Assembly (NCBI GenBank): GCA_021851865.1
Contig: JAJZBU010000002.1
Span: 1 to 64,000 of the forward strand
DNA from: Pseudomonadota bacterium
GTDB lineage: Bacteria; Pseudomonadota; Gammaproteobacteria; Pseudomonadales; Moraxellaceae
Direction of reading: 5' to 3'
DNA: 64,000 bases
Shown here: one piece after another, positions 21,048 to 29,317 of the stretch
Position numbering within the stretch: position 1 is the stretch's first letter
Layout: each line of letters opens with the position of its first letter
Notes under the pieces: generated by a model
Database searches by the model: none
The model's input: the letters and a program-made list of their open reading frames with translations, nothing else
What the model was told of the DNA's origin: nothing
Position numbers and translations under genes: made by a program

Positions 21048-21497
21048 ATGAACTTACGCCAGATATCGATGGTCACCCTGTTGGGCTGCACGCTGGCGCT
21101 GCCAGTGCACGCCGATATGGGAGGGGCGATCGGGGCGGTCACCGGCGGTCTGTTCGGCAGTATGTTCGGAGAAGGCAACGGTCGTCTCGCGGCGACGGCG
21201 GCGGGTGCGGTTCTCGGCTATGCGGCGGGACAGCAGATGGAAGGGGGCTATGGTTATGGCCCGGCCTACGGCGCTCAGCCGATGTATCCGCAGGCTTACC
21301 CGCAAGCCTATCCGCAGGCTTATCCACAAGCCTATCCGCAGCCGGTCTACGTGCAGCAGCAGCCGGTCTATCCGTCACCGATGGTGGTCGTGCAACCGGG
21401 TTATGGCGGCGGCTACTATGGCGGTGGTGAAGATGGTGATCGCTGGGGCGGCGGTTGGGGTGGCGGATGGGGACGCTGGCATCACGATGATGACTGA
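21048..21497 (+). CDS. Exported glycine-zipper protein with YPQA repeats
   Basis: This 149-residue protein has a signal peptide (cleavage near PVHA-DMGG). It then has a glycine-zipper segment GAIGAVTGGLFGSMFGEG followed by AATAAGAVLGYAAGQQ, as in Rickettsia 17-kDa-antigen-like outer-membrane proteins. A tandem YPQA repeat (four copies and a YPQP), a Gly/Tyr-rich part and a WGGGWGGGWGRWHHDDD tail follow. It lacks a lipobox cysteine. AGGAGG lies just upstream. It probably associates with the outer membrane; the Trp/His/Asp-rich end may bind metal, which is inference. The CDF zinc exporter gene starts 11 bp downstream. Confidence 0.82.
   Translation: MNLRQISMVTLLGCTLALPVHADMGGAIGAVTGGLFGSMFGEGNGRLAATAAGAVLGYAAGQQMEGGYGYGPAYGAQPMYPQAYPQAYPQAYPQAYPQPVYVQQQPVYPSPMVVVQPGYGGGYYGGGEDGDRWGGGWGGGWGRWHHDDD
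21285..21344 (+). repeat. 12-bp tandem repeats encoding YPQA
   Basis: Four 12-bp units TAT/TAC-CC(G/A)-CA(G/A)-GC(T/C), then a fifth ending in CCG, run without interruption from 21285. They encode YPQA four times and then YPQP. Third-position changes (for example 21297-21308 versus 21309-21320) show the units are not all identical, but alternating units are. Copy number may vary by slippage. Confidence 0.9.
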
Positions 21498-21508
21498 GCG
21501 CGGGCTTG

Positions 21509-22423
21509 ATGCACGCGCATCATGAGCATTCCGTCCCTGCACACGGCGCTGCCTCGGGTTGGGGGCGGGCCTTTGTCATCGGCATCGCCCTCAATGCCGC
21601 TTTCGCTGCGATCGAAGCCGCGGTCGGCTGGTCTGTGCATTCCCTGGCCTTGCTCGCCGACGCCGGTCACAATTTAGGTGACGTCGTCGGTCTTCTTCTT
21701 GCCGCTCTAGCGGCTCTGGCGGCGCGGCGTAGCGCCGACGCGCGCCACACCTATGGCTGGCGGCGTGTCAGCGTCCTCGCCGGCTTTGTCAATGCCTTGT
21801 TCCTGGCCCTGGCCATGCTGGTCCTGATCTCGGTCGCGCTGCAGCGGCTGGCGCATCCGCAGGCTCTCGCCGCCGGTCTCGTCATGGTGGTGGCGGCGGT
21901 GGGGGTGTTGATCAATGGCGCCAGTGCCCTCCTTTTTCGCGCCCATGCCGACGATCTCAATGTCGCGGCAGTCTTCTGGCACCTGCTCGCGGACGCCCTG
22001 GTATCTCTAGCGGTGGTCGCCACCGGCGCCCTCTATGTGTGGCGGCACTGGACGTGGCTCGATCCAGTCGCCAGTCTGTTGATCGCCGCGGTGATCCTCT
22101 ATGGCGCCTGGCGTCTGCTGCGGCAGTCCCTGCATCGCCTCGTCGACGCCGTGCCCGAGCATCTCGACAGTGGTGCCATACGCGCGCGTTTGCTGGCGCT
22201 CGAGGGGGTGGTCGACATCCATGACCTGCACATCTGGCGACCGGGCAGCACGGAAGTGGCGTTGACCGCGCACATGGTGCTCAGCCGGCAGGCCAAGGGT
22301 GAGGAGGTGCTGCATCACGCCTTGCACCTGCTCGCCGACGAGTTCGCCATTCACCACGTCACCTTGCAGCAGGAGTCGATGGACTTTCATCATTCCTGCC
22401 AGGACTCCTGCCAGGTGTGCTGA
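21509..22423 (+). CDS. Cation diffusion facilitator (ZitB-type zinc/cobalt exporter)
   Basis: This 304-residue protein has a short His-rich N-terminus (MHAHHEHS) and six membrane segments. The two transport-site motifs are DAGHNLGD in helix 2 and HLLADALVS in helix 5, and there is a cytoplasmic C-terminal domain with VDIHDLHIWRPGSTEVALTAHMV. CDF proteins exchange cytoplasmic Zn2+ (or Cd2+/Co2+) for protons. The C-terminus ends in HHSCQDSCQVC, a Cys/His tail that may sense or bind metal. The start is ATG 21509, 11 bp after the glycine-zipper gene, with which it is probably co-transcribed. Confidence 0.95.
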   Translation: MHAHHEHSVPAHGAASGWGRAFVIGIALNAAFAAIEAAVGWSVHSLALLADAGHNLGDVVGLLLAALAALAARRSADARHTYGWRRVSVLAGFVNALFLALAMLVLISVALQRLAHPQALAAGLVMVVAAVGVLINGASALLFRAHADDLNVAAVFWHLLADALVSLAVVATGALYVWRHWTWLDPVASLLIAAVILYGAWRLLRQSLHRLVDAVPEHLDSGAIRARLLALEGVVDIHDLHIWRPGSTEVALTAHMVLSRQAKGEEVLHHALHLLADEFAIHHVTLQQESMDFHHSCQDSCQVC

Positions 22424-22427
22424 GACC

Positions 22428-22682
22428 TCAGCGTTCTGGCAGGGTGATGTTCAACTCGAGGATGGAGTAGTCGCCCTGATTGGCCATCTCGACCTGCACC
22501 TGATCGTCATCGATGGGGACGTATTTGCGGATCACCTCGAGCAGATCGCGCTGCAGGGCCGGCATGAAGTCGGGTTGGCCGCGCTGTTTTCGCTCGCTGG
22601 CCACCAGAATCTGCAATCTTTCCCGGGCGATGCTCGCCGAGCTCGGCTCCTTGCGCGCACGAAAGAAGTCGAGCAGATTCAT
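22428..22682 (-). CDS. minE: Cell division topological specificity factor MinE
   Basis: MinE stimulates the MinD ATPase and drives pole-to-pole oscillation so that the division ring forms at mid-cell. The 84-residue protein starts [28 protein letters not shown], the membrane-targeting and anti-MinCD helix, and ends with the beta-rich dimerisation domain (ISKYVPI-like [16 protein letters not shown]). Its ATG overlaps the minD stop (ATGA), so the two are translationally coupled. Only 4 bp separate its stop from that of the convergent CDF gene. Confidence 0.96.
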   Translation of the reverse strand: MNLLDFFRARKEPSSASIARERLQILVASERKQRGQPDFMPALQRDLLEVIRKYVPIDDDQVQVEMANQGDYSILELNITLPER

Positions 22683-23497
22683 GTCCGAGCCCCCGCAAAC
22701 AGACGGTTGAACAAGCCTTTCTTTTCGGCATCGAGAAAGCGGTGTGGGCGCTCATCGCCGAGCAGGCGGGCGACGGCGTCCTCGTAGGCTTGGCCGGCCG
22801 GGCTCTCCTGATCGAGGATGACGGGAACGCCCGAGTTCGAGGCCTTGAGGACGGCGGTCGACTCGGGAATGACACCGAGCAGATCGACGGCGAGGATGTC
22901 CTGAACGTCGGTGACCGAGAGCATCTCGCCTTTTTGCACGCGCTCCGGGTTGTAGCGTGTCAACAGCAGGTGTTGGCGGATCGGCTCCAGGTTTTGTTCG
23001 GCGCGGCGGCTCTTGCTGGCGACGAGACCGAGCATGCGATCGGAGTCACGCACCGAGGAGACCTCGGGGTTGGTGACGACGATGGCGATATCGGCGAAAT
23101 ACATCGCCAGGTGCGCGCCTTTTTCGATGCCCGCCGGCGAATCACAGATGATGTAGTCGAACTGCGTCGACAACTCCTGCAGGATGCGTTCGACCCCTTC
23201 TTGCGTCAGGGCATCCTTGTCGCGGGTCTGGCTGGCGGCGAGGATGGACAGGTTCTCGTAGCGTTTGTCCTTGATCAAGGCCTGATGCAGGTGCGCTTCT
23301 TCACGCACGACATTGATCAGGTCGTAAACGACGCGCCGTTCACACCCCATGATGAGGTCGAGATTGCGCAAGCCGACATCGAAATCGATGACGACGGTGC
23401 GCTGACCGCGCTGCGCGAGGCCGGTGCTGATGGCGGCGCTGGTGGTGGTCTTGCCGACGCCACCTTTGCCGGAAGTCACAACGATGATCTTGGCCAC
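22679..23497 (-). CDS. minD: Septum site-determining ATPase MinD
   Basis: MinD is a ParA-family ATPase that binds the membrane and recruits MinC and MinE. The sequence has the deviant Walker [45 protein letters not shown] and the C-terminal amphipathic membrane-targeting helix ([17 protein letters not shown]). An upstream extension to 23593 is open. Homology starts at a GTG at 23497, with AAGGA nine bases upstream, giving 272 residues, the normal length. It follows minC by 43 bp and overlaps minE. Confidence 0.97.
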   Translation of the reverse strand: MAKIIVVTSGKGGVGKTTTSAAISTGLAQRGQRTVVIDFDVGLRNLDLIMGCERRVVYDLINVVREEAHLHQALIKDKRYENLSILAASQTRDKDALTQEGVERILQELSTQFDYIICDSPAGIEKGAHLAMYFADIAIVVTNPEVSSVRDSDRMLGLVASKSRRAEQNLEPIRQHLLLTRYNPERVQKGEMLSVTDVQDILAVDLLGVIPESTAVLKASNSGVPVILDQESPAGQAYEDAVARLLGDERPHRFLDAEKKGLFNRLFAGART

Positions 23498-23540
23498 GTG
23501 TCGTAATCCTTGCCTGAGTCTGCCAAAGCTGAATTGTCCG

Positions 23541-24230
23541 TCAAAGCGCCACGATGTGCAATTGATCACCGTGCAATTGGATCTGCGCGGCATGGCCTGC
23601 CAGCGGGTGTTCCTGCAGCGTTTCAGCGATCAGGTAGCGGCCGGCGACGGCGACCAATTCGGCTTCCAGCTGACGGCAGTAGATGCGCGCCTGCTCATCG
23701 CCACCGACACCCGCCAGAGCGCGACCGCGCAAAGCGGCGTAGACGTGAATATGACCGTCGGCGACGACCTCGGCGCCGACGTTGACGGTGGCGGTGAGGA
23801 TGAGATCACAGCCTTGGGCATAGATCTGCTGGCCGCTGCGCACGGGCTGATCGATGACCAGGCTGGGACGCGGCAGCGTTGGCGCGACGTTGTTCTCCGG
23901 GCGTGGTGATGCTGGCGCCGGCGACAGCGCTAAGAGACCGAGTGCCTGTGCCGAGTCCTGCTCGTCGGCGCGCAGACCGCGGATACCCAGGGTCTGCAGG
24001 GCGCGGGCGCGCAAGAGCTCGATCAGGCTGGCGAGATCGGGGCGTGGCAGATGCTCAGGGTATTTGTCGAGGCTGAGGACGAGACCGGCGGCGCGCAGCA
24101 TCTGCGGCGCCTGGGCCAGTTTGGTGTCCAGCTCCTGTGCCCAGGCGTTCGGATCGGCGCTGAGGATCTCGAGACTGAAAGCGGCGATCTGGGTAGGGCG
24201 CAGGGCGAGAGAGGGTGATGGAGTGGTCAT
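23541..24230 (-). CDS. minC: Septum site-determining protein MinC
   Basis: MinC, recruited by MinD, blocks FtsZ polymerisation away from mid-cell. The 229-residue protein has an N-terminal FtsZ-inhibiting domain and a C-terminal beta-helix with VRSGQQIYAQGCDLILTATVNVGAEVVADGHIHVYAALRGRALAGVGGD, which is highly typical. The ATG at 24230 overlaps the stop of the upstream nuclease gene (ATGA). This is unusual, since minC more often opens its own operon. Confidence 0.96.
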   Translation of the reverse strand: MTTPSPSLALRPTQIAAFSLEILSADPNAWAQELDTKLAQAPQMLRAAGLVLSLDKYPEHLPRPDLASLIELLRARALQTLGIRGLRADEQDSAQALGLLALSPAPASPRPENNVAPTLPRPSLVIDQPVRSGQQIYAQGCDLILTATVNVGAEVVADGHIHVYAALRGRALAGVGGDEQARIYCRQLEAELVAVAGRYLIAETLQEHPLAGHAAQIQLHGDQLHIVAL

Positions 24231-25051
24231 GGATGCGTACCAGCGGGAGCGAGAGTGTCATTGAGCAGGTGTGCCAGACGCAGGCCAGCGCGTTGCAACT
24301 GCAGGGCGACGCTGTGACGAGCGAGAGACTGATAGTGGGCGTCGAGGAGAAGATCCTGTTCTGGCGCGGTGGCACAGTGGAAGCCGGGCAGGGCGCCATA
24401 GGCGACGTCGACGGCGAGAGCGTGCGACTGCGCGATCCAGGCGGGAATGTCATCGTCGATGGCGCCGATCTCCTGCGCACTTAAGGTCGGCGGATCGCGC
24501 AGAACCTGGCGGACCAAGGTCGTATCCCAGACATGATGCAGGCTGCGAACGCGTCCGCCGGGGCGCAGCCGAACCTTGAGACGGTTGCCGCCGGCGTCGT
24601 CATCGTCGCTGACGTGCAGGGGCTGGTGCAAGTCGGCGACCAGATGCACCACCCATTTCAGCGCCACCTCCCGTCGGGCATCGGACTGCTGGCGATCGGC
24701 GAGGAGGACGAGTTGTCGGTGCAGGGCCGCTTCCAGGCAGCGTCCGCGTGGGCAGGGGGGCGCTGCGCTGGTGCACACCGGCAGATCCTCGTAATGCCAA
24801 GCGGCGCGCTGGCGGCCATAGGCATGGCGTTTGATTTCGTCAGCCCAAGTGGCGATCTGCGCCAGATCATGGCGGGAAGAGGGGAGGCCGTTGGCGTCGA
24901 GGTCGCTGACGAGGAGACGATCAATCTCCTGTCGGGCGGCGCTCGACAGGTGCGCCTCGGCGATACGCGCTACTTCGCGATGACCGCGTGCGCCCCAGGT
25001 CCAGCCGGACAAGGACAGGCCGATGAGCAGCAGGACGAGCAGCCCCCTCAT
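24227..25051 (-). CDS. Exported S1/P1 nuclease-family protein
   Basis: This 274-residue protein begins with a signal peptide; cleavage before the tryptophan of WGARGHREVARIAEAHL would expose the N-terminal Trp whose amino group ligates zinc in this family. Further zinc-ligand regions are present: WADEIK, WHYEDLP, the central HLVADLHQPLHVSDDDDAGGN and HHVWDTTLV. S1/P1 enzymes cleave single-stranded DNA or RNA and remove 3'-phosphate from nucleotides in the periplasm or medium. The start overlaps the DODA-gene stop, and the stop overlaps the minC start, both as ATGA. Confidence 0.92.
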   Translation of the reverse strand: MRGLLVLLLIGLSLSGWTWGARGHREVARIAEAHLSSAARQEIDRLLVSDLDANGLPSSRHDLAQIATWADEIKRHAYGRQRAAWHYEDLPVCTSAAPPCPRGRCLEAALHRQLVLLADRQQSDARREVALKWVVHLVADLHQPLHVSDDDDAGGNRLKVRLRPGGRVRSLHHVWDTTLVRQVLRDPPTLSAQEIGAIDDDIPAWIAQSHALAVDVAYGALPGFHCATAPEQDLLLDAHYQSLARHSVALQLQRAGLRLAHLLNDTLAPAGTHP

Positions 25052-25845
25052 AGAATGGGTCCGGGTTGGAAGACGACGGCGTCCATGGCGAGCATGCCGT
25101 ATTGCACGCCGAGATCGAGAATCTCGACCGTGCTGTCGGGGCCGCCGGCGCCCATGCAGATGAAGAGCGGGTGCAGGTGCTCACTGCTCGGGTGGTTGGC
25201 TTTCGCCTCCGGCGCCTGTTGCTGATAGGCGAGCACTTGCTCCCATTGCCGCGCGCGCAGACGATCGTGCAGCCACTGTCGAAAACTGGCGACGAAGGGA
25301 AGGACCGGGCCCTGCTCGTCGATAAAGCCGAAATAGCTGAGGTTGTGGGTCAGACCGCCGGAACCGAGAAGAAGGATGCCCTGGGCAGACAGCGCGCTTA
25401 AGGCTTCGCCGACGCGGTGATGGACGAGGGGATCGTCGCTCTTGAGCAAGCTCAGCTGCAGCACCGGGACGTCGGCCAGCGGATACATCGACAACAGCGG
25501 CACCCAGGTGCCGTGATCGAGGCCGCGCACCGGCTCGAGGCGCGCCTCGAAACCAAACTCAGCGAGTCGCTCGACGATCGCCTGTGCCACCTGCGGAGCG
25601 CCGTAAGGTAGGTAGCGCTTTTGGTAAAGCTCGCGCGGGAAGCCATAAAAATCAAAGATTTGCCCGGGTTGTTCGGCGGCCGTGACAGACAGTCGCTCGC
25701 TCAACCAATGCGCTGAGATGCAGACGATGGCGCTCGGCGTCGGCCAGCGGGCGGCGAGCTCCTGCCAAGCACGGCCGACATCGCCTGGATGCGCGGCCAA
25801 CGCCGGCGAGCCGTGCGAGACAAAGACCACAGGTAGCGCGCTCAT
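25048..25845 (-). CDS. Extradiol ring-opening dioxygenase of the DODA/YgiD family
   Basis: This 265-residue protein carries the metal-site histidine segments VFVSHGSPALA, ISAHWLSE and GLDHGTWVPLLSMYP, with GSGGLTHNL and EHLHPLFICMGA. They match 4,5-DOPA dioxygenase extradiol-type enzymes such as E. coli YgiD, which open catechol rings of DOPA-like substrates. GAGGAG lies nine bases before the ATG. It is ATGA-coupled to the nuclease gene and follows the hydrolase gene by 61 bp. The physiological substrate is unknown. Confidence 0.92.
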   Translation of the reverse strand: MSALPVVFVSHGSPALAAHPGDVGRAWQELAARWPTPSAIVCISAHWLSERLSVTAAEQPGQIFDFYGFPRELYQKRYLPYGAPQVAQAIVERLAEFGFEARLEPVRGLDHGTWVPLLSMYPLADVPVLQLSLLKSDDPLVHHRVGEALSALSAQGILLLGSGGLTHNLSYFGFIDEQGPVLPFVASFRQWLHDRLRARQWEQVLAYQQQAPEAKANHPSSEHLHPLFICMGAGGPDSTVEILDLGVQYGMLAMDAVVFQPGPIL

Positions 25846-25906
25846 GCTGCAATCTCCTCAAAACTGAAGGATGGCGGTGATTATGACGCTGATTATGACA
25901 GAAGTG

Positions 25907-27046
25907 TCAGGTCGATGCTGCCGGTGTCGAGGCGAAGATGTATTGGCGCGGTCCCCAGGTTTGCGGCCAGCGGAAAAATGGCGCCACGTCGACGGCGGCG
26001 ACGTGGGCGTAACGCCAGCGCGGCGCGGGATCCTTGTCGATGAGGCGGGCGCGCACACCTTCGGCAAAATCGCCGAACTGACAGCAGTTCAAGGCGACGA
26101 CGAACTCCATCTCGAAGCACTCCTGCAAGGACAGATGGCGCGTCCGGCGCAGTTGCTCGAAGACGATGGCGGCGGTCAGGGGCGAGCCTTGCTGCAGATT
26201 CTGTCGTGCCTGATTCAGCCAGGCGTCTTCGCTGTCCAGGGCCAGGATCTGGCTGACCACCTCGAGAGCGCTGTCGCCACGCGCCAGTTGCGCGATGTGC
26301 GCGTAGCGCTCGTAGAGGGGAGAGGTCGGCAGCGGCTGAGCTTCGTTCTGCAAAGAGCGCAGGACATGACTGAGCAGGCGCTGGTTGTAGGCCGGATCGA
26401 TGTCGAACTCGGCTTCCTGCAAGACAGCGATCAGGGTCGATTTTTGCGCGTCTTCGAGATGAAAGTCGGCGAGACCGGCGAACAGCGCATCGGCGGCATT
26501 CATGGCGACGCCAGTCATGCCGAGAAAGCGCCCCAGGGGCGTCGGCAGACGATTGAGAAACCAGCTGGCGGCGACGTCGGGGAAGAGGCCGATGCTGATC
26601 TCCGGCATGGCCAGACGGCTGCTAGGGGTGACGACGCGATGGCTGGCGCCGACGAGCAAGCCCATGCCGCCACCCATGACGACGCCATGGCCCCAGACGA
26701 GGATGGGTTTGCGGTAGACATGGATCAGATGGTCGAGGCGATACTCGTGCGCGAAAAAGTCTTCTGCGCGGTGATTGCGCGCCCCCGCCGGCAGTTCGCG
26801 GATACTCGCCTGCAGCTGGCGCACATCGCCGCCGGCGCAGAAAGCGCGCTCGCCGGCGCCGTCGATGAGGACCATGGCGATGCCGGGATCGTTCTGCCAG
26901 TCGTGCAGGACGCGGGCGAGTTCATCGACCATGCCCAGGTTGAGCGCGTTGAGACTGCGTTCAGCCTGCAGGCGCAGATGGCCAAGGCGAAGTCCGCCGG
27001 GCAGGGGCAGGGTGTGCGCGGCGATCGATGTGCTCATGACGGCCAT
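25907..27046 (-). CDS. 3-Hydroxyisobutyryl-CoA hydrolase (enoyl-CoA hydratase family)
   Basis: This 379-residue crotonase-fold protein has GERAFCAGGDVRQL, ILVWGHGVVMGGGMGLLVGASHRVV, MPEISIGLFPDVAASWFLNRLP and a C-terminal extension of the ECH_2 type. That extension distinguishes the hydrolases of valine catabolism from ordinary enoyl-CoA hydratases. The enzyme releases 3-hydroxyisobutyrate from its CoA ester. The ATG at 27046 lies 7 bp after the mmsA stop; ATG 27037 is an alternative. The mmsA neighbour acts two steps later in the same pathway; a 3-hydroxyisobutyrate dehydrogenase (mmsB) would be the missing link. Confidence 0.88.
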   Translation of the reverse strand: MAVMSTSIAAHTLPLPGGLRLGHLRLQAERSLNALNLGMVDELARVLHDWQNDPGIAMVLIDGAGERAFCAGGDVRQLQASIRELPAGARNHRAEDFFAHEYRLDHLIHVYRKPILVWGHGVVMGGGMGLLVGASHRVVTPSSRLAMPEISIGLFPDVAASWFLNRLPTPLGRFLGMTGVAMNAADALFAGLADFHLEDAQKSTLIAVLQEAEFDIDPAYNQRLLSHVLRSLQNEAQPLPTSPLYERYAHIAQLARGDSALEVVSQILALDSEDAWLNQARQNLQQGSPLTAAIVFEQLRRTRHLSLQECFEMEFVVALNCCQFGDFAEGVRARLIDKDPAPRWRYAHVAAVDVAPFFRWPQTWGPRQYIFASTPAAST

Positions 27047-27053
27047 GCTCGCT

Positions 27054-28550
27054 TCATGCAAGGGTGGTGGATGATGGGCTGGAGGCTGGCGATGTCGGCT
27101 CCTGCCAACGGGTGGTGATGGTCTTGGTCTCGGTATAGAACTGTACCGCCTGCTGGCCATAGGCGTGCAGATCGCCATAAAAAGAGCGCCGCCAACCGGT
27201 GAAGCTGAAAAAAGGCAGCGGTACGGGAATAGCCAGGTTGATACCGATCTGGCCGACCTCGACATGATGGCTGAAGTGGCGGGCACTGGCGCCACTGCCG
27301 GTGAACAGGGAAGTGCCATTGCCGTAAGGGTTGGCGTTGATCAGGGCGATGGCGGCGTCGAGATCGTCCACTTCCAAGGAGCAGAGGACGGGGCCGAAGA
27401 TCTCTTCACGATAGATCGACATCGTCGGCTGCACACCGCTGAACAGGGTCGGTCCCAGCCAGTAGCCGCCGGCATGGCCGGCCGGTGGCGTCAGGGAACG
27501 GCCATCGAGACGGCAGACGGCGCCCTCCTGGCAGCCTTGTTCGATGAGCGCGTGCACGCGCGCCCGTGCGCTTGCCGAGATCAGTGGCCCGAAGGCGGCG
27601 TCGGTCTGCGCCGGGGGGCCTGGGCGTAGCTGGCGCAGGTGCTCGACCAGCTCTTCCTGCCAATGGCGCGCCGCGCCGACGAAGACGACCGCCGAGATGG
27701 CCATGCAGCGCTGGCCGGCGGCGCCGCAGGCGGCACCGGCGAGGGCGCGCAAGGCGGCATCGCGATTGGCGTCGGGCAGGATGACCATATGATTCTTGGC
27801 GCCAGCCAGACATTGGGCGCGCTTCAGCGCTTGGCCGGCGCGGCGGTAGACGGCTTGCGCCGCGGCGACCGAACCGACGAAGGAAACAGCGCGTACTTCG
27901 GCGTGGTCGATGAGCTGCTCGACCTGGGCGGCCTGACCGTGGACGACCTGAAGGACCCCGGCGGGCGCACCCGCCTGCAGCAATAGCGACGCTAGGCGCA
28001 AGGCGGTCTGTGCCACCTGCTCGGAGGGTTTGAGGATGAAAGTGTTGCCGCAGGCGATGGCCAGAGGGAACATCCACAAGGGAATCATGGCTGGAAAATT
28101 GAAGGGAGTGATGCCCAGGCAGACCCCGAGGGGCTGCTTCAGGGAATAGGTGTCGACGCCGTGCGCGACGTTCTCGCTGTAGTCGCCTTGCAGCATGCGG
28201 GCGATGCCGGCGGCCTGTTCGACCACTTCGATGCCGCGCCACAGATCGCCGTGCGCGTCGGCCAGGGTCTTGCCACTTTCCGTGGCGATCAGCGCCGCCA
28301 GCTCGTCGGCGTGTTCTTTGAGCAGTTGCTGATACTTCAACATCAGCCGCGCCCGTTGCGGTAGCGGCGTCTCGCGCCAGTCACGAAAGGCGGCGGCGGC
28401 GCCGGCCACGGCGCACTCGATCTCGGCGGCGGTGCTCAGGGGAACACGCTGACGCGCTTCTCCGGTGCACGGATCATAGGTCTGATGAAATTCATCGCTG
28501 CCGCTGACGAGGTGCTCGCCATCGATCAGCAGAGGGAGGGCTGTACTCAT
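27054..28550 (-). CDS. mmsA: Methylmalonate-semialdehyde dehydrogenase (CoA-acylating)
   Basis: MmsA oxidises methylmalonate semialdehyde (and malonate semialdehyde) to propionyl-CoA (acetyl-CoA) in valine and inositol breakdown. Aldehyde-dehydrogenase features are present: KPSEQVAQTALRLASLL, the family-specific GITPFNFPAMIPLWMFPLAIACGN, the nucleophilic Cys in AAGQRCMAIS and EIFGPVLC. The open frame continues to 28817, but the ATG at 28550 gives 498 residues, the normal length, and overlaps the SDR stop (ATGA). It is followed closely by the hydrolase of the same pathway. Confidence 0.94.
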   Translation of the reverse strand: MSTALPLLIDGEHLVSGSDEFHQTYDPCTGEARQRVPLSTAAEIECAVAGAAAAFRDWRETPLPQRARLMLKYQQLLKEHADELAALIATESGKTLADAHGDLWRGIEVVEQAAGIARMLQGDYSENVAHGVDTYSLKQPLGVCLGITPFNFPAMIPLWMFPLAIACGNTFILKPSEQVAQTALRLASLLLQAGAPAGVLQVVHGQAAQVEQLIDHAEVRAVSFVGSVAAAQAVYRRAGQALKRAQCLAGAKNHMVILPDANRDAALRALAGAACGAAGQRCMAISAVVFVGAARHWQEELVEHLRQLRPGPPAQTDAAFGPLISASARARVHALIEQGCQEGAVCRLDGRSLTPPAGHAGGYWLGPTLFSGVQPTMSIYREEIFGPVLCSLEVDDLDAAIALINANPYGNGTSLFTGSGASARHFSHHVEVGQIGINLAIPVPLPFFSFTGWRRSFYGDLHAYGQQAVQFYTETKTITTRWQEPTSPASSPSSTTLA

Positions 28551-29305
28551 GGCCGCGCCAGCAATTGCATGATGCGGCGATTGGCGGTATCGGGCAACCA
28601 GCGCGACAGCGTCGCCAGGACCTTGAACGGCAGCGTCATCGGATTGTGCAGATGTCGCTCCTGCGTCAGGCACCACACCTGTTCGGCGACGTCGGGCGCT
28701 TCCAGGTGGATGCCGAGGCGATCGATCATGCGGCTGTTCGAGCTTTCGTCGTGCAGCATCTGTGTGCGCACGAAAGGCGGCATCAGATCGCAGACGCGGA
28801 TGCCGACCGCGGCCCACTCGCTGGCCAGGGCCTCGGTCAGGCCGCGGACGGCAAATTTGGACGCCGAATAGCTGGCGAAATCAGGGGTGCCGAAGATGGC
28901 CGAGGCCGAACTCATATTGATCAGCAAGCCCTGGTTCTGGCGCAGATAGGGATAGGCCAGCCAGGCCGTTTGCAGGACACCGATGACATTGATCTCAAGG
29001 AGACGGCGGTGCTCGGCGAGGGCGATCTCGTGGAAGCTGCCGACGCGCAGGATGCCGGCGTTGTTGTGCAGGACGTCGAGGCCCTGGTCGGCACAAAAAT
29101 CCTGCAGAGAGGCGGCCAGCGCCTGATCGTCGCAGACGTCGAGCGCATAAAGGTGCAGTTCAGCGCTCGCCAGTTCGGCGCGCACACGATCGAGGGCGCC
29201 GGCATCGACGTCGGCGAGACCGAGGCGCCAGCCTTCGGCGGCAAAGCGTTGTGCGGTGGCGCGCCCTATGCCGGAAGCGGCGCCAGTGATGAAAATGGAG
29301 GGCAT
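28547..29305 (-). CDS. Short-chain dehydrogenase/reductase
   Basis: This 252-residue SDR has TGAASGIGRATAQRFA, the NNAGI motif, MSSASAIFGTPDFASYSASKFAVRGL with the Ser-Tyr-Lys catalytic set, and PPFVRTQML. GAGGAG lies nine bases before the ATG. The C-terminus contains MTLPFKVLATLSRWLPDTANRRIMQLLA, a hydrophobic/basic tail common in SDRs that act on lipid-like substrates. It is coupled to mmsA but is not a typical 3-hydroxyisobutyrate dehydrogenase, which belongs to another fold family. The substrate is unknown. Confidence 0.9.
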   Translation of the reverse strand: MPSIFITGAASGIGRATAQRFAAEGWRLGLADVDAGALDRVRAELASAELHLYALDVCDDQALAASLQDFCADQGLDVLHNNAGILRVGSFHEIALAEHRRLLEINVIGVLQTAWLAYPYLRQNQGLLINMSSASAIFGTPDFASYSASKFAVRGLTEALASEWAAVGIRVCDLMPPFVRTQMLHDESSNSRMIDRLGIHLEAPDVAEQVWCLTQERHLHNPMTLPFKVLATLSRWLPDTANRRIMQLLARP

Positions 29306-29317
29306 GCGGCGAACTCC

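Noticed and set aside
23498-23593. A 304-residue MinD starting upstream of 23497.
   Set aside because: The extension precedes the conserved MAKIIVV-type start, lacks homology and would leave the GTG with its ribosome-binding site unexplained.
25860-25906. A direct repeat TGATTATGAC between the hydrolase and DODA genes as a regulatory element.
   Set aside because: Two copies alone, 12 bp apart, with no known consensus, are not sufficient evidence.
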